From: Whitmania pigra
Lineage: Eukaryota > Annelida > Clitellata > Hirudinida > Haemopidae
Reading direction: 5' to 3'
DNA length: 64,000 nt
Assembly: GCA_021613335.1 (NCBI GenBank)
Contig: JAJTWR010000231.1
Coordinates: 1,371,001 to 1,435,000, forward strand
Numbering within the stretch: the stretch's first letter is position 1; each line of letters begins with the position of its first letter. The notes under the pieces are model-generated. The model had not been told where the DNA came from, ran no database searches, and saw nothing but the letters and a program-made list of their open reading frames with translations. The translations under genes were made by a program, and so were the position numbers. Shown here piece by piece: positions 1 through 13,977 of this stretch.

Positions 1-321
1 AAACCAGTTCGCTATTATAACTTGTTAAGAATGCCTTTAGATTTATATATAAATAATAACTTATTAAAAATTTTGTTACCTACGTATAAGAATTGGATAG
101 CTGTAACTCGTTAAGATTTTCAAATACGGAATAATTTCGCAACCTAAGAATTTATACATACATGTATAATGACCAGACTCAATAGGAAGGCATAAACCTC
201 TGGCTTAAATATGTGCAAAGAAAGTTTGCAAACCACTCTAACCTTGAGGCTGTTATCTGAAAAAATGAACAGGGTTGGCGATAAAGAATTTTGTGACGCA
301 CTTGACACGAAACGTTTGTTG

Positions 322-524
322 GGTGACCCGTCAAAATAGCCCAACGACAAAATAGCCCCGTCAAAACAACCCCGTCAATGTATCTTTATAAATAAAATGT
401 TATATGAGTTGAAGACATTAACCGATAACTGATTTCAAACTTGATTAAATGATGTGATTTTATGTTCTGATTGGTTTTGTTTTGAAGGGGCTATTTTATC
501 GCCGGACTATCATGACGGGGTGCC
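322..524. mobile_element. Inverted-repeat MITE with 9-bp flanking duplication
   Basis: The two ends form arms of roughly 55 bases. The left arm begins GGTGACCCGTCAAAATAG and the right arm, read on the minus strand, begins GGGCACCCCGTCATGATAG. Both arms contain a CGACAAAATAGCCCC-like block. The 203-base unit is flanked by identical 9-mers, cgtttgttg, at 313-321 and 525-533. It has no coding capacity. Inverted arms plus a 9-bp duplication suggest a non-autonomous Mutator-like element. An 8-bp hAT-type duplication with one chance match is the alternative. Confidence 0.6.
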
Positions 525-815
525 CGTTTGTTGATCACAAAAACGCCACTAGTGGTTTTGATGGAAATATGTTGAATTCTATTGTTTTTATGCAACAAAT
601 GTCAAATTCGTTAATTTTGAGCATGTGTTTTAGGTGTATTTGTTAGGTTTAAATAAAAAAGACATTCGCCATTTTGGAGGTACAAACCTCCGTTATTTTC
701 GACAAACCCCCGTTTTGCTGGCATATTTCGGTGTATGGTATCAGTTATTTTGGATTTTAAATGTTTTGTTAATTATTTATTGGGAATTTCATTTAACTTG
801 AAGAGTATTTCTCAC

Positions 816-1463
<648 letters not shown>

Positions 1464-2598
1464 CATCCCTTCAGGGTGAAGTATTAAAAGCACCACAGAT
1501 AAAGGTTTTAGCAGCGTGTATTTTTGACAGCATCCACAAATCTTTCGTTCAGCTTAGTTGAGATCCAGTCCCGGATTAAGGAACTCTGCAATTTTCAGTG
1601 GCCCCATCAACTCCAAAATCCTTATTTTGTCTGTCATCTCTTTTGAAGAAGATACAGTAATTGGTGGTGGGTCTCCAAGCCGAACCCTTCCTTTTTTGGC
1701 TTGTAAGAAGGTTTGTGGGAGTCACCAGCAACTAATTGAACCGGGGCCTCTTCCTGGGTAAATCCAACCCTATTGAGATCTGAGGAATTAAGCGGGAGAG
1801 GATTATGAACGGTGGAAATAAGATGGATTAATTGAGTTGAATTATTAAGTGAGATTGAATGGGAAGAATTTGTGTTTCTAAAAACTTTTATTCAGTTAAG
1901 AAGTGCACATATTATTTTTTTTTGTCTAAATAAATAAAAATTCAAAGCTCTTTGTTTGGTCAAGCGTTATGTAATACTGACGCGAATCAGTTTCTTTTGA
2001 AATTTAGAAAATGTCATACATGTAGAATTCGCAGAGGACAAAAATTAAAAAATAAAATAAACAAACGATGAATACAAAGAATTTGTCATGCAGATGAAGT
2101 GACAAATTTCCCCATTTCCGCCATAGCACCTCTCACTAACATCAAAACCAATAATTTTATACAAATTTATACAAAATTTAAAAAAATTAAGACTAATTTC
2201 TACATCTTACGTTTGACATTTGAAAATTTTTTGTGGTCAGTTAAATCTGCCAAGAATTTCACTTCATCCTTTAAAATACTGATACAATCTACATAATTTT
2301 GTTGTGCAATATTCAGGCCGGTATTATGCTGAAGCTTGGTTAAATTGTTTATGATTTATTTTGAATGGTTATTTATAGCAATGTTCTCCAACGATTCTAA
2401 TTGTAGAACATGACAATGCTATGGCGTGAGAAAATCACTACAAGTTGTTGACAGACAAGTAACAAAAGAAGAAATAAGTTGAGAATTAAGAACTGGATAA
2501 TTTTTTCTCGGTTAAAAACGTTGCAACAGTATTTTCAAGCATTCCAATAAAACACTCAGGAGAATGATTATCAGAAGTAATGGTGCGCACGACGTTCA
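1464..2598. other. Intergenic stretch 3' of the polo kinase gene
   Basis: I see no supported gene here. Short open frames have no splice context or recognisable domain. The stretch 1558-1760 is less AT-rich than its surroundings and may be an old transposon remnant, but I could not assign it. The end of the stretch should include the 3' untranslated region of the minus-strand kinase gene. Confidence 0.5.
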
Positions 2599-5500
2599 TC
2601 ACTTTTTCTCATCCTCTGAAATGATGCTTTCAATCATGTTGGAGACATATTCAAGTCTCTCGATGACGTCAGGTGTGCAACCGAGAGAGGAGAGAGATTT
2701 CAGAGGATACGTCGATGCTTGTCTCTCGGAATCAACGAGGGTAACGAAGATGTTGTCATGGTGACCATCTTCGTAGTTCAACACGACCTTCGTGTGGTCC
2801 TTAATGAAGTTTACCTGAATAACGAGTGCATTTTTTGTTTTATCGTTTTTTATGTCATATCAATTAATTATTTATAAAATAAATATGTTCGCTTTAAAGT
2901 TAATCACGCGATTTTGGTCGATAAACCTTGCGTAGTGAGATAGAAATAAACCACATAAAACTCCAAAGAAGTTTAAAAATAACTTTGAGTAATTCAGCTA
3001 ATATTGCCTTTTAATAATTATATTTATTGTAAGTAATATTATAATTATTTATTTTATTTATAAGCTTGTCAACTTAAAAAAATAAGGTTATAACTGGAGC
3101 TTTAAAAGATGACAAATTACCTGCAAGGTTCCATCCGTCAGATGCATAACAACCGCCTTCTCAGTTCTGAACCATTTCTTCAAGAAGATGGAGGCACCTT
3201 GGCAGTTGTCCTTGATTGGAATTGATGAACTTCTCGCTGGAGTCGTCTGCATGCTGCCGCCTGGAACGAGGTGGTTCTCCATGAACTTCATGAAGTACAA
3301 GAGAATTGTTGTCTTCTGCTGGAAGTGGGAAGGAATCGATCGAGTTGAAAAACACGATTTCTCGCCACTTGCACTTTCCACCTGGATGTATCTAAGAAAA
3401 TAAATTAACTTTAATTGAATAATGATTTAAATTTAATAGTATTTTGTTTTATTTCTATTATTTTAATAATTTTACTTTAGTTTCATTCGATATTGAATTC
3501 AGGAAATTCATGTTTTGTTTTGAAAATTAAGAACTCACTACGAATGGGATTTATAAAATACATTTTAATTTAGCAAAATTATCGGTTTATTTGTAATCAC
3601 TCAGACGTCATGAAGTAACATAAATTTCTCGAATGTTATCCATAAATTTATAATTTTTAGGAGTTAAAATATAGGCTGAAAGTATAAACTTACGAGTTTT
3701 CATCCAGTAGAAGCATCTTCGTTCCATCGAGAAACAATATTCCAACACGACCATTTGACAACTGATATCCGAATCCATACTTGTTCGAGTAATCGACCCA
3801 CTTCATGATGCAAACTCCAATTCCTCTGCTCCACTTGCTGTTCTTTCCAGATTGGATGGATGTCCCCACAGCACCGTTTGGAAGAGGTTCTGAAGCACAT
3901 TTTTTATTTATTTTTTATTATTTTATTTTTGTCGGAATTTAAATTTATAATAATTTGTAAATATTTTATTTCACATTTATGTGCCTCTGTTGAAACTTTC
4001 TTGAACTTTTACTTATATCGACGCAAATAGCAAATAGTTATAAGCTCATTAACTTGTCGATGTTAATAAATATGCAAATTAAGTGCTATTTCATGTTGCA
4101 GCATTTAATATAACGACCTATTAAGCTGATATAATACAACGAAACAAACTTTATCAAAGAAAAAAAATAGTTTGAAAATAACAACTCTTACCTCCTTTCT
4201 TATCGTTGAGGATTCCCAGTTGACACTTCAATGCTTCGTGGAGATGGGACGGATGAACCTGTTGAACTGGAAGCAGGTTTGAATTTAAGCGCAATTATTT
4301 AAAAATAACATTTATTTATTTCATACTTAAATATAAACAACTAAATAATAATTATGAATAATTACTAGATAACGTTTAATTGCCATTATACGCAACTATA
4401 AACATATCAACAAATTCACTCAATAAATTTTAATACAGTATTTTGTTTTTGTAACTAGTCATATGAATTCAATAGCCAATAGTATCTTTTCAAAATCTCT
4501 AATTTTATCCATTTTGAACAATAATCATTCGTTACAACACAGTCATTCCAGCTTTTGCTTTGTCGCCATTGATAGAAGGATACCGCAGAAATGGTTAAGA
4601 CGAGAAAATGTTTTTAGTGCAAAAAATAACGAAGTCAAAATTGAAAACATTCGAAAATCTTCGAACATCAATATGTTATCGATATTTAAAAAGCACATTG
4701 AGGCAGGTGCACAATTAAACAGAACTGAACATTTTTCAAGCAAATACAAGATCTTATTCCAGTTAAAGAACATAGAAAACTTAAATTTCTAGGAATAAAT
4801 TGAGTTGAAACAACTATTTGATACGAATTGTGATCATTTAACGAACGAAACAGACGAATAATGAATGCCTGCGTGTGTTAATTAACTATTTGATTAGGAC
4901 GGAATAATGAATTCGAATTCTACCTTTTAATGACGAGTCGAGATTTCTCGGTATACTGGGAGCACTTCCGACTGAATATTCGTCCTTCATGTTCGAACTT
5001 GCTGCCGATTCAAATTCTGTGGTTTTCGCTCGCGTGATGATCTGATGATAGAGACACTTTACATATCTTTATGCAATTTAATACATTCAATTTAATTTTA
5101 TTTAATAAAGTATACTTATAATATAATTAATTGTACACTAAATGGTATAAATATTTATATTTTGTTGATTTACGACGATAAAAGTAACAAGTGGATGAAA
5201 GTAACCTGCGATGCAGATTTCCTTGAATTCTTCGATTGGGCCATGTTGCCTAAGTTGTCGTTTGTCGTTTGATTGTTTTTGGTCTTGTTCATCCTTTTGT
5301 TTGCCTCGTTGTTTAAGTTGATCGAGGTCAAGGGAAACTTTGGCCTGGAATCGCAAGTGGAAGGTGAAAGTTCCTCGGGCAAGAAACCGTCCAAGAAAAA
5401 GTTGTCCATGGAAATCCTCTCGAGAGTTGGTCTCAGGTAAGGCTCTGCCGTCAGAAGATGTCGAATGAGTGATTTGGCAGCGATGGAGACGTGTTGCGGG

Positions 5501-8500
5501 AGTATGTATTTGTTGGTTGCAATGCGAGTGTAGGTTTCCTTCAGAGTCGAGGATTCGAAGGGCGGTCTGCCGCACAACATGGCGTACCTGGAATGATTGG
5601 GAAATAAACGAGCGAACATGATAGCAGGTAATTAATAAGGCAATAATAATAGCGCTTAGTTTTTTCAAGGTAATGTGAGAAAGCTGTGTGCTTTTTTGAG
5701 TTTTCCTTTTCTATTTGTAAACTCTTCTTAATTGTCATTATTTCAATTGCGAGCTTAAAAAGATGATCTTGTGAAACAGTTACTCACATGATGCAACCCA
5801 TGGCCCATATATCAGCCTCGTAACTGTAACCTGCCTTCTGAAGCACTTCAGGTGCTATGTAATTAGGTGTGCCACAAACGGACCTTGAAAGAAATCGATC
5901 ATTAAATAATAATTGGTAAATACAAATTTGAAACTTAGAAAATGACATTGATCTATGATAAGGATGAATACGGAATATTCAATTAGTTTGCATCTCATTG
6001 GTGATGTGAAGTTGTAGCTTAAATGTTTATTATAACAGTTAATTACACAATTGAAAAATCGCAACTGAACTCAGGTAAAGTGTGAACAAATGGCTATAAT
6101 TATTAATAAAAATAATTTGATTCAAGCAACACAAACTCACATCTTCCTTTCTCCATCGTATTCCACTCTTGTGGCGAGTCCAAAATCAGCGATTTTGAGT
6201 TCCATTCTGGAGTTGAGGAGCATGTTGCCCAACTTGAGGTCTCTGTGGATGATCTTCTGTCCGTGAATGTACTGCACTCCTTCCGTTAAGTTCTTCATGT
6301 AGTAACGTACCTCGGGTTCGGTCAATGTTTTTCGATGCTTTAGAATGTGCACGAGGGACTGGAAGGATGAAGATTTTAAAATTAATTATTAAATATTATT
6401 ATTATAAAATTATTAAATAGGACATGATTAATTACATTTATATTATTGTTGAATTAATATTATCGTTATTGATTAAGCGTTTATTTTAGTCTTGCGTTGT
6501 AATGAAATATCGGCACTTCAAACGTTAAGACAAATGAAATATAAAGCATAACAATATCAATCAAGCAATCACGCAATCAATGGCAGAAGTACGATTGAAA
6601 TTCATAGTCGCATCAAAATCAAGTTAAAAATGATTATATAGCTAATTAATTAATTTGCAAACCTTTCTGCTACAAAGTTCGAGAATGATGAAAACGCTAT
6701 GGTTGTCTTCAAAGAAACTGTGAAATCCGACAACATTTTTATGGCTCAGGCAGAAGTGCAACTCAATCTCTCGCACGATCTGAAAACATTTCATTAAATC
6801 ATTAATTAAAAAATTCGATAAACATATCATTAAATAATTCAACAATCATATCGCTAAATATTTCATTAAACATATCGATCACTTTTGTCATTTATTTTTT
6901 CTGAAGAGCCATATTTTGAAGATAATTAATATCCGACAATTACAGCATTGTTAAGGTTGTTGAAATAATTTCAACCAGTATAATAATTAGATAAGAATGG
7001 TTGCTTAGCAACGCTGTGTTACCTTCTCCATCTGATTTTTTTTTGCGAGGTTCTGCTTCGACATAATCTTGCCTGCGTAGATTTTTTGGTTTTTAAGATC
7101 CCTCATTTCGTAGCATTTGGCAAAGCCACCCTGTTTTAAAGAGAAACATTGACAGGAATTAATTTATTTTTTAATTAATTATTTTAATAACTTTTATACA
7201 AAAACTTTCGCAATATAAAAATTTAGCCCTTGAAATCTTAAACTCTGAAGTATTGTTGAAGTTGAAATATTGTCAATGATTAACTTTACATCAAAGCGAC
7301 ACCGAATTAGCATTCACTAATTGGATTAATGAGATGTTGAACAAAAGCTTTGAAATAATTTTCAATGTCCATTTTAAATTTTTCACTGATGTGTCCAGTG
7401 AGTGCATGAAGCTAATTTTTTGTCATAAATCATTTGATTAATTGATAATTTGATTTCGTAACATCTTCCAACTTTTAGAAATAATTATTCACCAAATCAC
7501 GTCATCAAATTCATCATGTCTCAAGTCATGAATGATATTGTAAATTGAGTAATAATAAATAAAAAATATTTGCTGGAAGAAAATTAACAGAACCAAAATA
7601 AAATTTATAAAAGATGCAAACTCAATAGTTTTGGCGCCATAGTGAACTCAATGGAGACACTTTCATCTCGTCAGCTTATTCATTTCATTTAGCTAATTGG
7701 ACTATATAAAAAAATATTTCGCATAAATCCTACCTTTCCTAAAAGTTTTCCTTTAGCGTAAACAATTCCCGTTTTTGAATCGTGTACCCTGATGTCGGCA
7801 TCATACTCGAGTTTTTTAGAAAACGCCTCCGTTTTCTTGTTGAAGATGTGATTGCTGAGGAGGGGAGTTGAAGAAGGTTTTGCGATGTTCCTGCTTTGAT
7901 GGGTTTGACTTGGTGGAGTCTTCAGGTTTTCCTTGCGTTTGCCGTTGTTGGCATAATCCTGCTGATCGTCGTCGATTTGGTGAGGTCTTCGAGAAGCAGG
8001 CAGAGGTGTGGACAGGACAGGTCCCTGAGAAAATTTCATCAACTCTGACAAATTCATGCCTTGGACTAGATCCTCGACTTTCAGGGAAGCTTTGCGTTGG
8101 TTAGTCGGATTCGTGAAATTGCTTTCCCTCGCCTGATTCGTGTGGAAAGTCACTTTGTTCTGAAGATGAAGATTCGGAGAATCGGTCATGTCCAAACACG
8201 AACCACCGATGTAAGTACTTTTGAAGAGAACAGTTTTTGAAGTTTTGGAATGAATGCCATTACAGATCTTATTTGGTTGATTCTCATCGAGAGTTGATTG
8301 GCCTTTTCTGAGGAGGACCGAGAATGGTGTCCCATCGTTGTTGGTGTTTTGGTTGACCTGACTTTGAGTTGGGGGAGGTGGCGGCGGTGGTAAGTTACTC
8401 CTCGTGAGCGCGGTTCGTTCGTTGACGCGTTGATTTGGAGAATTTACGGTAAACGACGGATGTTGTGATGGAGGACCAGTCGTGGTTTCTGAAGGAGATT

Positions 8501-9820
8501 GAAGTGAACTTGCTCTCTGAACGCTGGTTCTCTTACTGGAGAATTCGTTGAGTTTGTTTTCTTTGCCCCTTTGACCAGACAATTTGTCGACCTTGGTTGA
8601 ACTGTTTACACTTAAAACACTCCCGTACGGAGTCGTTGCCAAGCCACCTGTCATTTCCAAAGGCTCGGGGGGCACGTTGACGAGTTGAATGGTTGATGAA
8701 TACTGCTTCGGAGCTGCATTGAAGCGGGCCTGCCTTGTCTCATTTGAAGTGTTTTGGCTGCTCGTGCTAGAAATGAACATGTTTGTGAGACGTGCAAATA
8801 TAATGTTAAGTGCTTAACGCTCACTCGTCTCAACATTCATTAAATTAAACGTGGAACAGTTTTGCAGTACAGTCACAAATGAATTTATTAGTCATTAGTT
8901 TCAATCTTATTACATGTTCCTAAAAAGGTAATCCAAATGCAAGACATGTTTGTTGATTTTTGCATAATATGTAAATAATGAATAGCAAACAACAACAATG
9001 TAATTAATGAATATATAAGCATTGATATGTAAACAATAAGTATGAAAATATACAACGTCAGCATAATTTAAATGTTCATCATTAAGTAATTCGTGTAGCG
9101 ATAGTATGCAAATAGTAAAAGCATATTTGATATTTGCCGATAATATGCATACATATACATAATGCGATTAATGAATATGCAAATAATAAACACAAATAGT
9201 AAATACCTCGAAGATTGAGAAGACTTCTCGATGACGAAACGATCTTCCGTGTTGACCCTCGGCAGCCCATTTGAACTTGTTTCGAGGGTTATCGAACCAT
9301 TTTTGTAGGCATGTCTCCAGGACGCTCCACGTTTCAATCTTTCGCTTTTTTGTTTCTCTTTGCTTTCTTTGTTTTCTTTGGTGCTTTCTTTTTTGAATTT
9401 TCCAAAACCGAGCCTGTGACTCTTAACTCCTGCTTTTATCAGATCTTTGCTTTCGACGAAGTTAAAACTTCCAATTAAATCGGCTTTCGGTGAAATGTTT
9501 TTCGTAGAAGACGCTGATTTGCCGCTCTTTTTGTTGGAATTTAAATCGAGCATGGAGGTCGCTCCACGGATCATTCCTAAATTCTTGGACTTTTGTTTGC
9601 CAATCTTATCGAGACTCTGAGTGCTCGCGACTTTGCTGAGTCTGCGCTGTCGGGAATTACCTTCCGATGAACTGCCGCTCTTTCCCAAGCAACTGAAATA
9701 TGTTGGGTTGACGTCGTCATCGTCATATTCACCGGATCCATCGCCTTCGTACCACTGGGACTTCTTAGGCTTCTTTGATTTTTTGAGTCCAGAAAAAAAC
9801 GATGAAAGTTGAGAAAACAT
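2599..9820 (-). CDS. PLK2: Polo-like kinase, PLK2/PLK3 type, 12 exons, 1147 aa
   Basis: Serine/threonine kinase with C-terminal polo boxes, a family acting in centriole and cell-cycle control and stress responses. Exons on the minus strand: 9820-9207, 8766-7734, 7130-7023, 6779-6663, 6358-6141, 5883-5788, 5587-5206, 5041-4924, 4266-4192, 3889-3694, 3391-3121, 2814-2599. All have GT-AG borders and matching phases. The first ~545 residues are low-complexity and basic/Ser-rich, with a proline run. The kinase domain then begins ([13 protein letters not shown]; catalytic Lys ~570, HRD Asp ~664, DFG Asp ~682, CGTPNY in the activation loop). Polo box 1 holds [14 protein letters not shown], and polo box 2 holds [12 protein letters not shown] and DHTK, so the Trp and His/Lys phosphopeptide-binding residues are kept. 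The [13 protein letters not shown] block looks PLK2/3-like, while VEYDGERK in the activation loop is PLK1-like, so the subfamily is less certain than the family. The activation-loop phosphosite position is Ser instead of Thr. Confidence 0.92.
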
Positions 9821-9845
9821 GTTTCCTAAGGTTGACCATTAACTT

Positions 9846-9884
9846 GATGTTCTTTCTCTCTGAAATGTTGATTATTTATTTATT

Positions 9885-9919
<35 letters not shown>

Positions 9920-10010
9920 TCCGGTCGAAGGGCTAATAGCCCAATACGACCAGCCTCAGAAAAATGAAATACAAACAGTGGCACCGAGCGAGGAAAAGCA
10001 GTTCACAAAT
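9846..10010 (-). repeat. Retroelement 3' tail ending in (ATAA)n
   Basis: Read on the minus strand, a short body containing GGGCTATTAGCCCTTCGACC runs into about ten ATAA units (plus-strand TTTA units at ~9876-9920). A body ending in a simple-repeat tail is typical of the 3' end of a LINE or SINE. No coding sequence remains, so the family cannot be named. Confidence 0.45.
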
Positions 10011-10193
10011 TAGTCAGTAATTGATAAAAATTTTGAAAAATCAATATCAAGTTCTAATGATTTGAATCGGGAAAAGTGCCAACATACACCATGATATTCG
10101 TTATACAATAACAACAATATTAAACGATTTAAGAATATCTCTAACAATGATGTTATTGGTAAATCATATTCTTTTTGTTATTTGTGTGGTCCC

Positions 10194-10319
10194 AGAATCA
10201 ATCTCGATCATTCGACAGCACACACATCACGGGCACATCTCAACGCAGAAAGCAAATCGGAAAAGGTCACCTGGACGCTATTGTTTGTGTTCACAGCGTT
10301 CACAAGCTCCCTCTGCAGG
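10194..10319 (+). other. Possible orphan coding exon
   Basis: A 126-base segment is bounded by a good acceptor (tttgtgtggtcccag) and a donor (CTGCAG/gtaaac), is open in phase 0 at both ends, and encodes 42 residues including QRRKQIGKGHLDAIVCV. It is less AT-rich than its surroundings. I could not find partner exons or recognise the sequence. It may belong to an undetected plus-strand gene or be a chance frame. Confidence 0.25.
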
Positions 10320-10419
10320 TAAACCATCACCAGCCCATTGAGAGCTCTCGAAAGCACAGGTTTCACAGTGCAGATAAAGGTTTGTCAAAGCAAGCTATTA
10401 GAGTCTTTATCTGAGTGAT

Positions 10420-13400
10420 CACCTCAGCAAAATTCATTCATTCAATTCAGTGATCGCAATTCTTATATTAACCGATAAAATACATTTATTTCTTAAATTA
10501 ACACATTTAATTTCGTCAACTTTTTATAATTAAGTTAATAATGTTTTTGACAAATTCACAACTAAACCATGGTTTAATATTAAAATCACGAAATAAATAT
10601 AAGCACAAATACTTTAATTGGAATCAGATTATTCGAAAGATTATTATGCAAATCACCCAAACAGGTCTGAATGCCTTGAGGCTCAACTAAGATTAAAACG
10701 AATGAAATCGAATCATTTGAGGTTTCAGTAATAGGATTGGCAAACAATGACTCGTTTATGTTTCACTCCATGGATATTGGTCTTAATGAATCAAAAAATT
10801 ATGCAACTCTTGCGAAACATCATTTAAAATGCCAAAACGGCATTATGCTTCAAAACTTTGAGTAGAATCTAAACATTAAAACCGAAAGTGCTAAATTTCG
10901 AGTCTAGATTTTTATTTATTTAATTGAGAACAGCAGTTGAGACGACGTAACGTAAGTCCATCCGTGTTGCTGTCAAACCAAACAGTTCCATTAATTTGAG
11001 CAGATATCATGGACGGACATTTATAACCTCTTAATCAAACTTAATCTTATACTTTCAGTGACCAAGCACTGATTGTCTCTTAAATGGGAATCTTTATGTT
11101 TTAGTCTTAAAAGAGAACAATCGTTCAGCTTAACGACCGTTTGTTTATGTTTTGTTTTGTGACGTAAACAACATAGACATCGACGCGACTGAATTATCAA
11201 CTGTGGCGACAAATAAATTTCGAGTTGGACACTTGCTACTTCATAGATGCCAATCAAGCAATCTTCATTATCAGTTGCATAATTTCGCAACGAAGGTGCA
11301 TTGAGAGTGTTGATTTCGGATTATCAGCTGATTTAACATGCAAAATGAAATTTAATCGCACAAACTGGCTACATTTGCTGTAACCTTGTTCTTTGAATAC
11401 GGCTTCAAAGGAAATACGATCGGAAATTCCAAATAACAGCAACGGACGAGATGAAACTTGTTAACATTCAATTCAACATTTAAACGGCTTCGTGTTAAAA
11501 ACAATGACATCGGTTTCAAATTAAACATTTTGAAATATTATAATATTAATAATAACTTGTTCAAACTTTGGCCAGTTTTTGAATTACATTGGTCAAATAA
11601 TGGATGTTACTAAAATAATTTCATTTTCAATGCAAGTTTTTAATTTGAAGAACGAAATCAAAGCTTAGCATCAACTCGAGCTTAATTCATTGGCCCCTGC
11701 TTAATCATCGACACATTCATTGCCAAACAATTGTAAGAGAATTTGTTCACAGCATTTCTGATAAATATAAATATTTCGTAATTAGAATGAGACAATTTCA
11801 AGAGGAGGTATAGAAATTGTAATTCCAGTCACAAGTTGCTTTCAAATCGAGCAATTCAATACAAATACGAGAAACCCAGGATTCCAGCAATTCACATCGC
11901 ATTCACAATTCACTGAATACATTTCAAACTGTTTGTTGAAAATATTACGTTGAAACATTCAACACCAACCGGTGTATTCCAAGCAGGTAGTCAAGAATCA
12001 TTTCATTGAAATTAGACAAAAGCATGTTTAGATGCTTGTCTAATTATTCGATAGATACTTAGAAATATTTGTTAATTATACGTAATTGAATAAATATTAC
12101 GTACCTTTTCATGAGTTTTATGAGGTCCAGAAAAACAAGTAGAAATTTTTCGAAATTCCTTTCAATGTTGACAATTTTGTCGTTTGTATCGTCCTAAGAG
12201 CTGACGATAATGTGTGACTTCAAATCGATGATGATGATGATGACGATGATGATGATAATGATGACGATGATTAATATGTTCGAGGACTTGTTATTTCAAC
12301 GTACAAATGCTCTCGTAGCTTACCAGGGAATGCTTATATATAAAACCTTGTATTTCCTGAACGCCTTATGAATATTTACGAGTCCATTAACAACATGTGG
12401 TCACTCAATAATGAGATGTTCTGTTGGGTGCACTTTAATTAAAATGCGAATGAATGCAACCAATCAGGCTCGAATTCTAAGGTTATTTTTAGTTCTGAAA
12501 ATGCTAACTAACGATTTATAAATGTTTTGTTTACAATTTATAAGAGCAGCAGCAAATGAATAAAAACTTCAGCCAACCATTGAACAGGCTAATGAATTAA
12601 CACGTCAACTAAATGCTCATATGCAAATAGCTCAAAGAAAGGTGGGATTAGCATTATGAATGCATAATTACATAATTTATCATTGCATCATTATAATAAT
12701 ATTATAATGAGCACAAGCTTAGCTGCTTGACGGCAGTAGACAGCTAGAAACAGCGCAGGTAAACCACCTTAGACACCTGCATTAAATACAGGTGAGAGCT
12801 CATTTGAATAATGCTTCAATCTTCTTAAACCCTGAATGTGATGTAAAATATTCGGTCCTCAGTAGGCATTGATTATAAATTTTGGACTTTATTTATATTT
12901 ATATTTATTTATTATTTATTATTTAACAAATTATTTATTTTATATTACTTCAGCGTTTAATTCTCATTAAAAAATACATACTTATACTTTCTTTGAACAT
13001 TTTGTAACCTCAAAAGACTGACATGTCCGAACAAAGGTATTATCTCAATAACAAGTCAATCCAATTAAGCCAATTACATTGCTCTATTTTTGGATCTTCG
13101 ATAATTTATGCGACTTAAAAATATCTTCATTAATTAACTTGTCACGTTAATTTGATTTGTTTCTGAAAATCATCTTATTCTACAATTTTACTTGAAGAAT
13201 TCAACACAGAAAAGTCATTTGATGACATGATGATGATAACGGTGTTGATGACAGGATGATGATGATAATGATGATCACGATTGTGATTATGCTGATGGTG
13301 ATGGCGACAACAACTGATCTAACCAATCATCAGTTATTCAAATGGTTAAAATACATTTACTTAAAAGTATAGAAAATTAAGGATTATAAAGGATCTGATT

Positions 13401-13839
13401 GAAATTCATTTTCAACCTTTCTTGGAACCAATCAACTCTTCTCAACTTACAAGTATTCAATTACTTTTGGGTAATTGTGAAATGCGCGTAATCGAATCAC
13501 CATCACCACTTTTCATGAGAATCATCATCATCATCATTATCACTATCACCATCACCATGGTCATCATAATGGGGTAATAGTAACTACTGAAGTTCATTAA
13601 TGTTATTACTAAATTTACTAAAATGTTGTTTAACTTCTTCACAAGATGATGATGACAACGACGACAGCAACGATGATGATAATGATGTGATTATTTTTTG
13701 TTCACAGCTTGCAATGGTAACACTGAAAAACAAGCTGTAGATATCTTAAACGTCATTAACTTTTTCTTAAGCAGATTGTGATGCTGATTTCAAATCTGAA
13801 AACCGTTTTCCTTTATCAGATCAAATATTTAAGATATTG
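10420..13839. other. Intergenic, ATC/GAT-rich tracts
   Basis: No gene supported. Imperfect GAT/ATC trinucleotide tracts lie at about 12226-12272, 13228-13310, 13500-13562 and 13644-13690. The rest is AT-rich sequence with only short random frames. It may contain promoter or 5' untranslated exons of the polo kinase (minus) or the CNG channel (plus), but nothing here identifies them. Confidence 0.5.
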
Positions 13840-13977
13840 TGCGTGCAGGTTGGCCGAATGGGTTACGTGCCTGCAAACGACGGTAATGGCAATGGTAAAC
13901 AGTCGTAGTGTGTCATGTTCGAAACCCAGCCTGCACTGCCGTCAGCGCCCTTGGGAAGGAGCGCTATAAATAGTTAC
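13840..13977 (+). mobile_element. tRNA-derived SINE, copy 1
   Basis: The unit begins GCGTGCAGGTTGGCCGAATG. The part TGGCCGAATGGGTTA resembles the tRNA A box (Ser/Leu type), and TGTTCGAAACCC about 65 bases later matches the B box. It ends GGAAGGAGCGCTATAAATAG. A near-identical unit lies in opposite orientation at 23144-23284. Internal Pol III promoter boxes plus dispersed copies indicate a SINE. It cannot be a functional tRNA: no cloverleaf closes, and unrelated sequence follows the B box. Confidence 0.82.

Noticed and set aside
4190..4266. Alternative acceptor TTCAACAG at ~4252 for PLK exon 9
   Set aside because: It puts a TAA in frame within the exon. The acceptor at 4267-4268 gives an open frame and correct phases.
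4463..4792. 109-residue plus-strand frame in a PLK intron
   Set aside because: It has no domain, no splice context, and base use like the surrounding intron.
13851..13930. Functional tRNA gene (Ser/Leu-like A and B boxes)
   Set aside because: The boxes are too far apart, no acceptor stem or anticodon arm closes, and a second copy has the same long 3' body, which fits a SINE.
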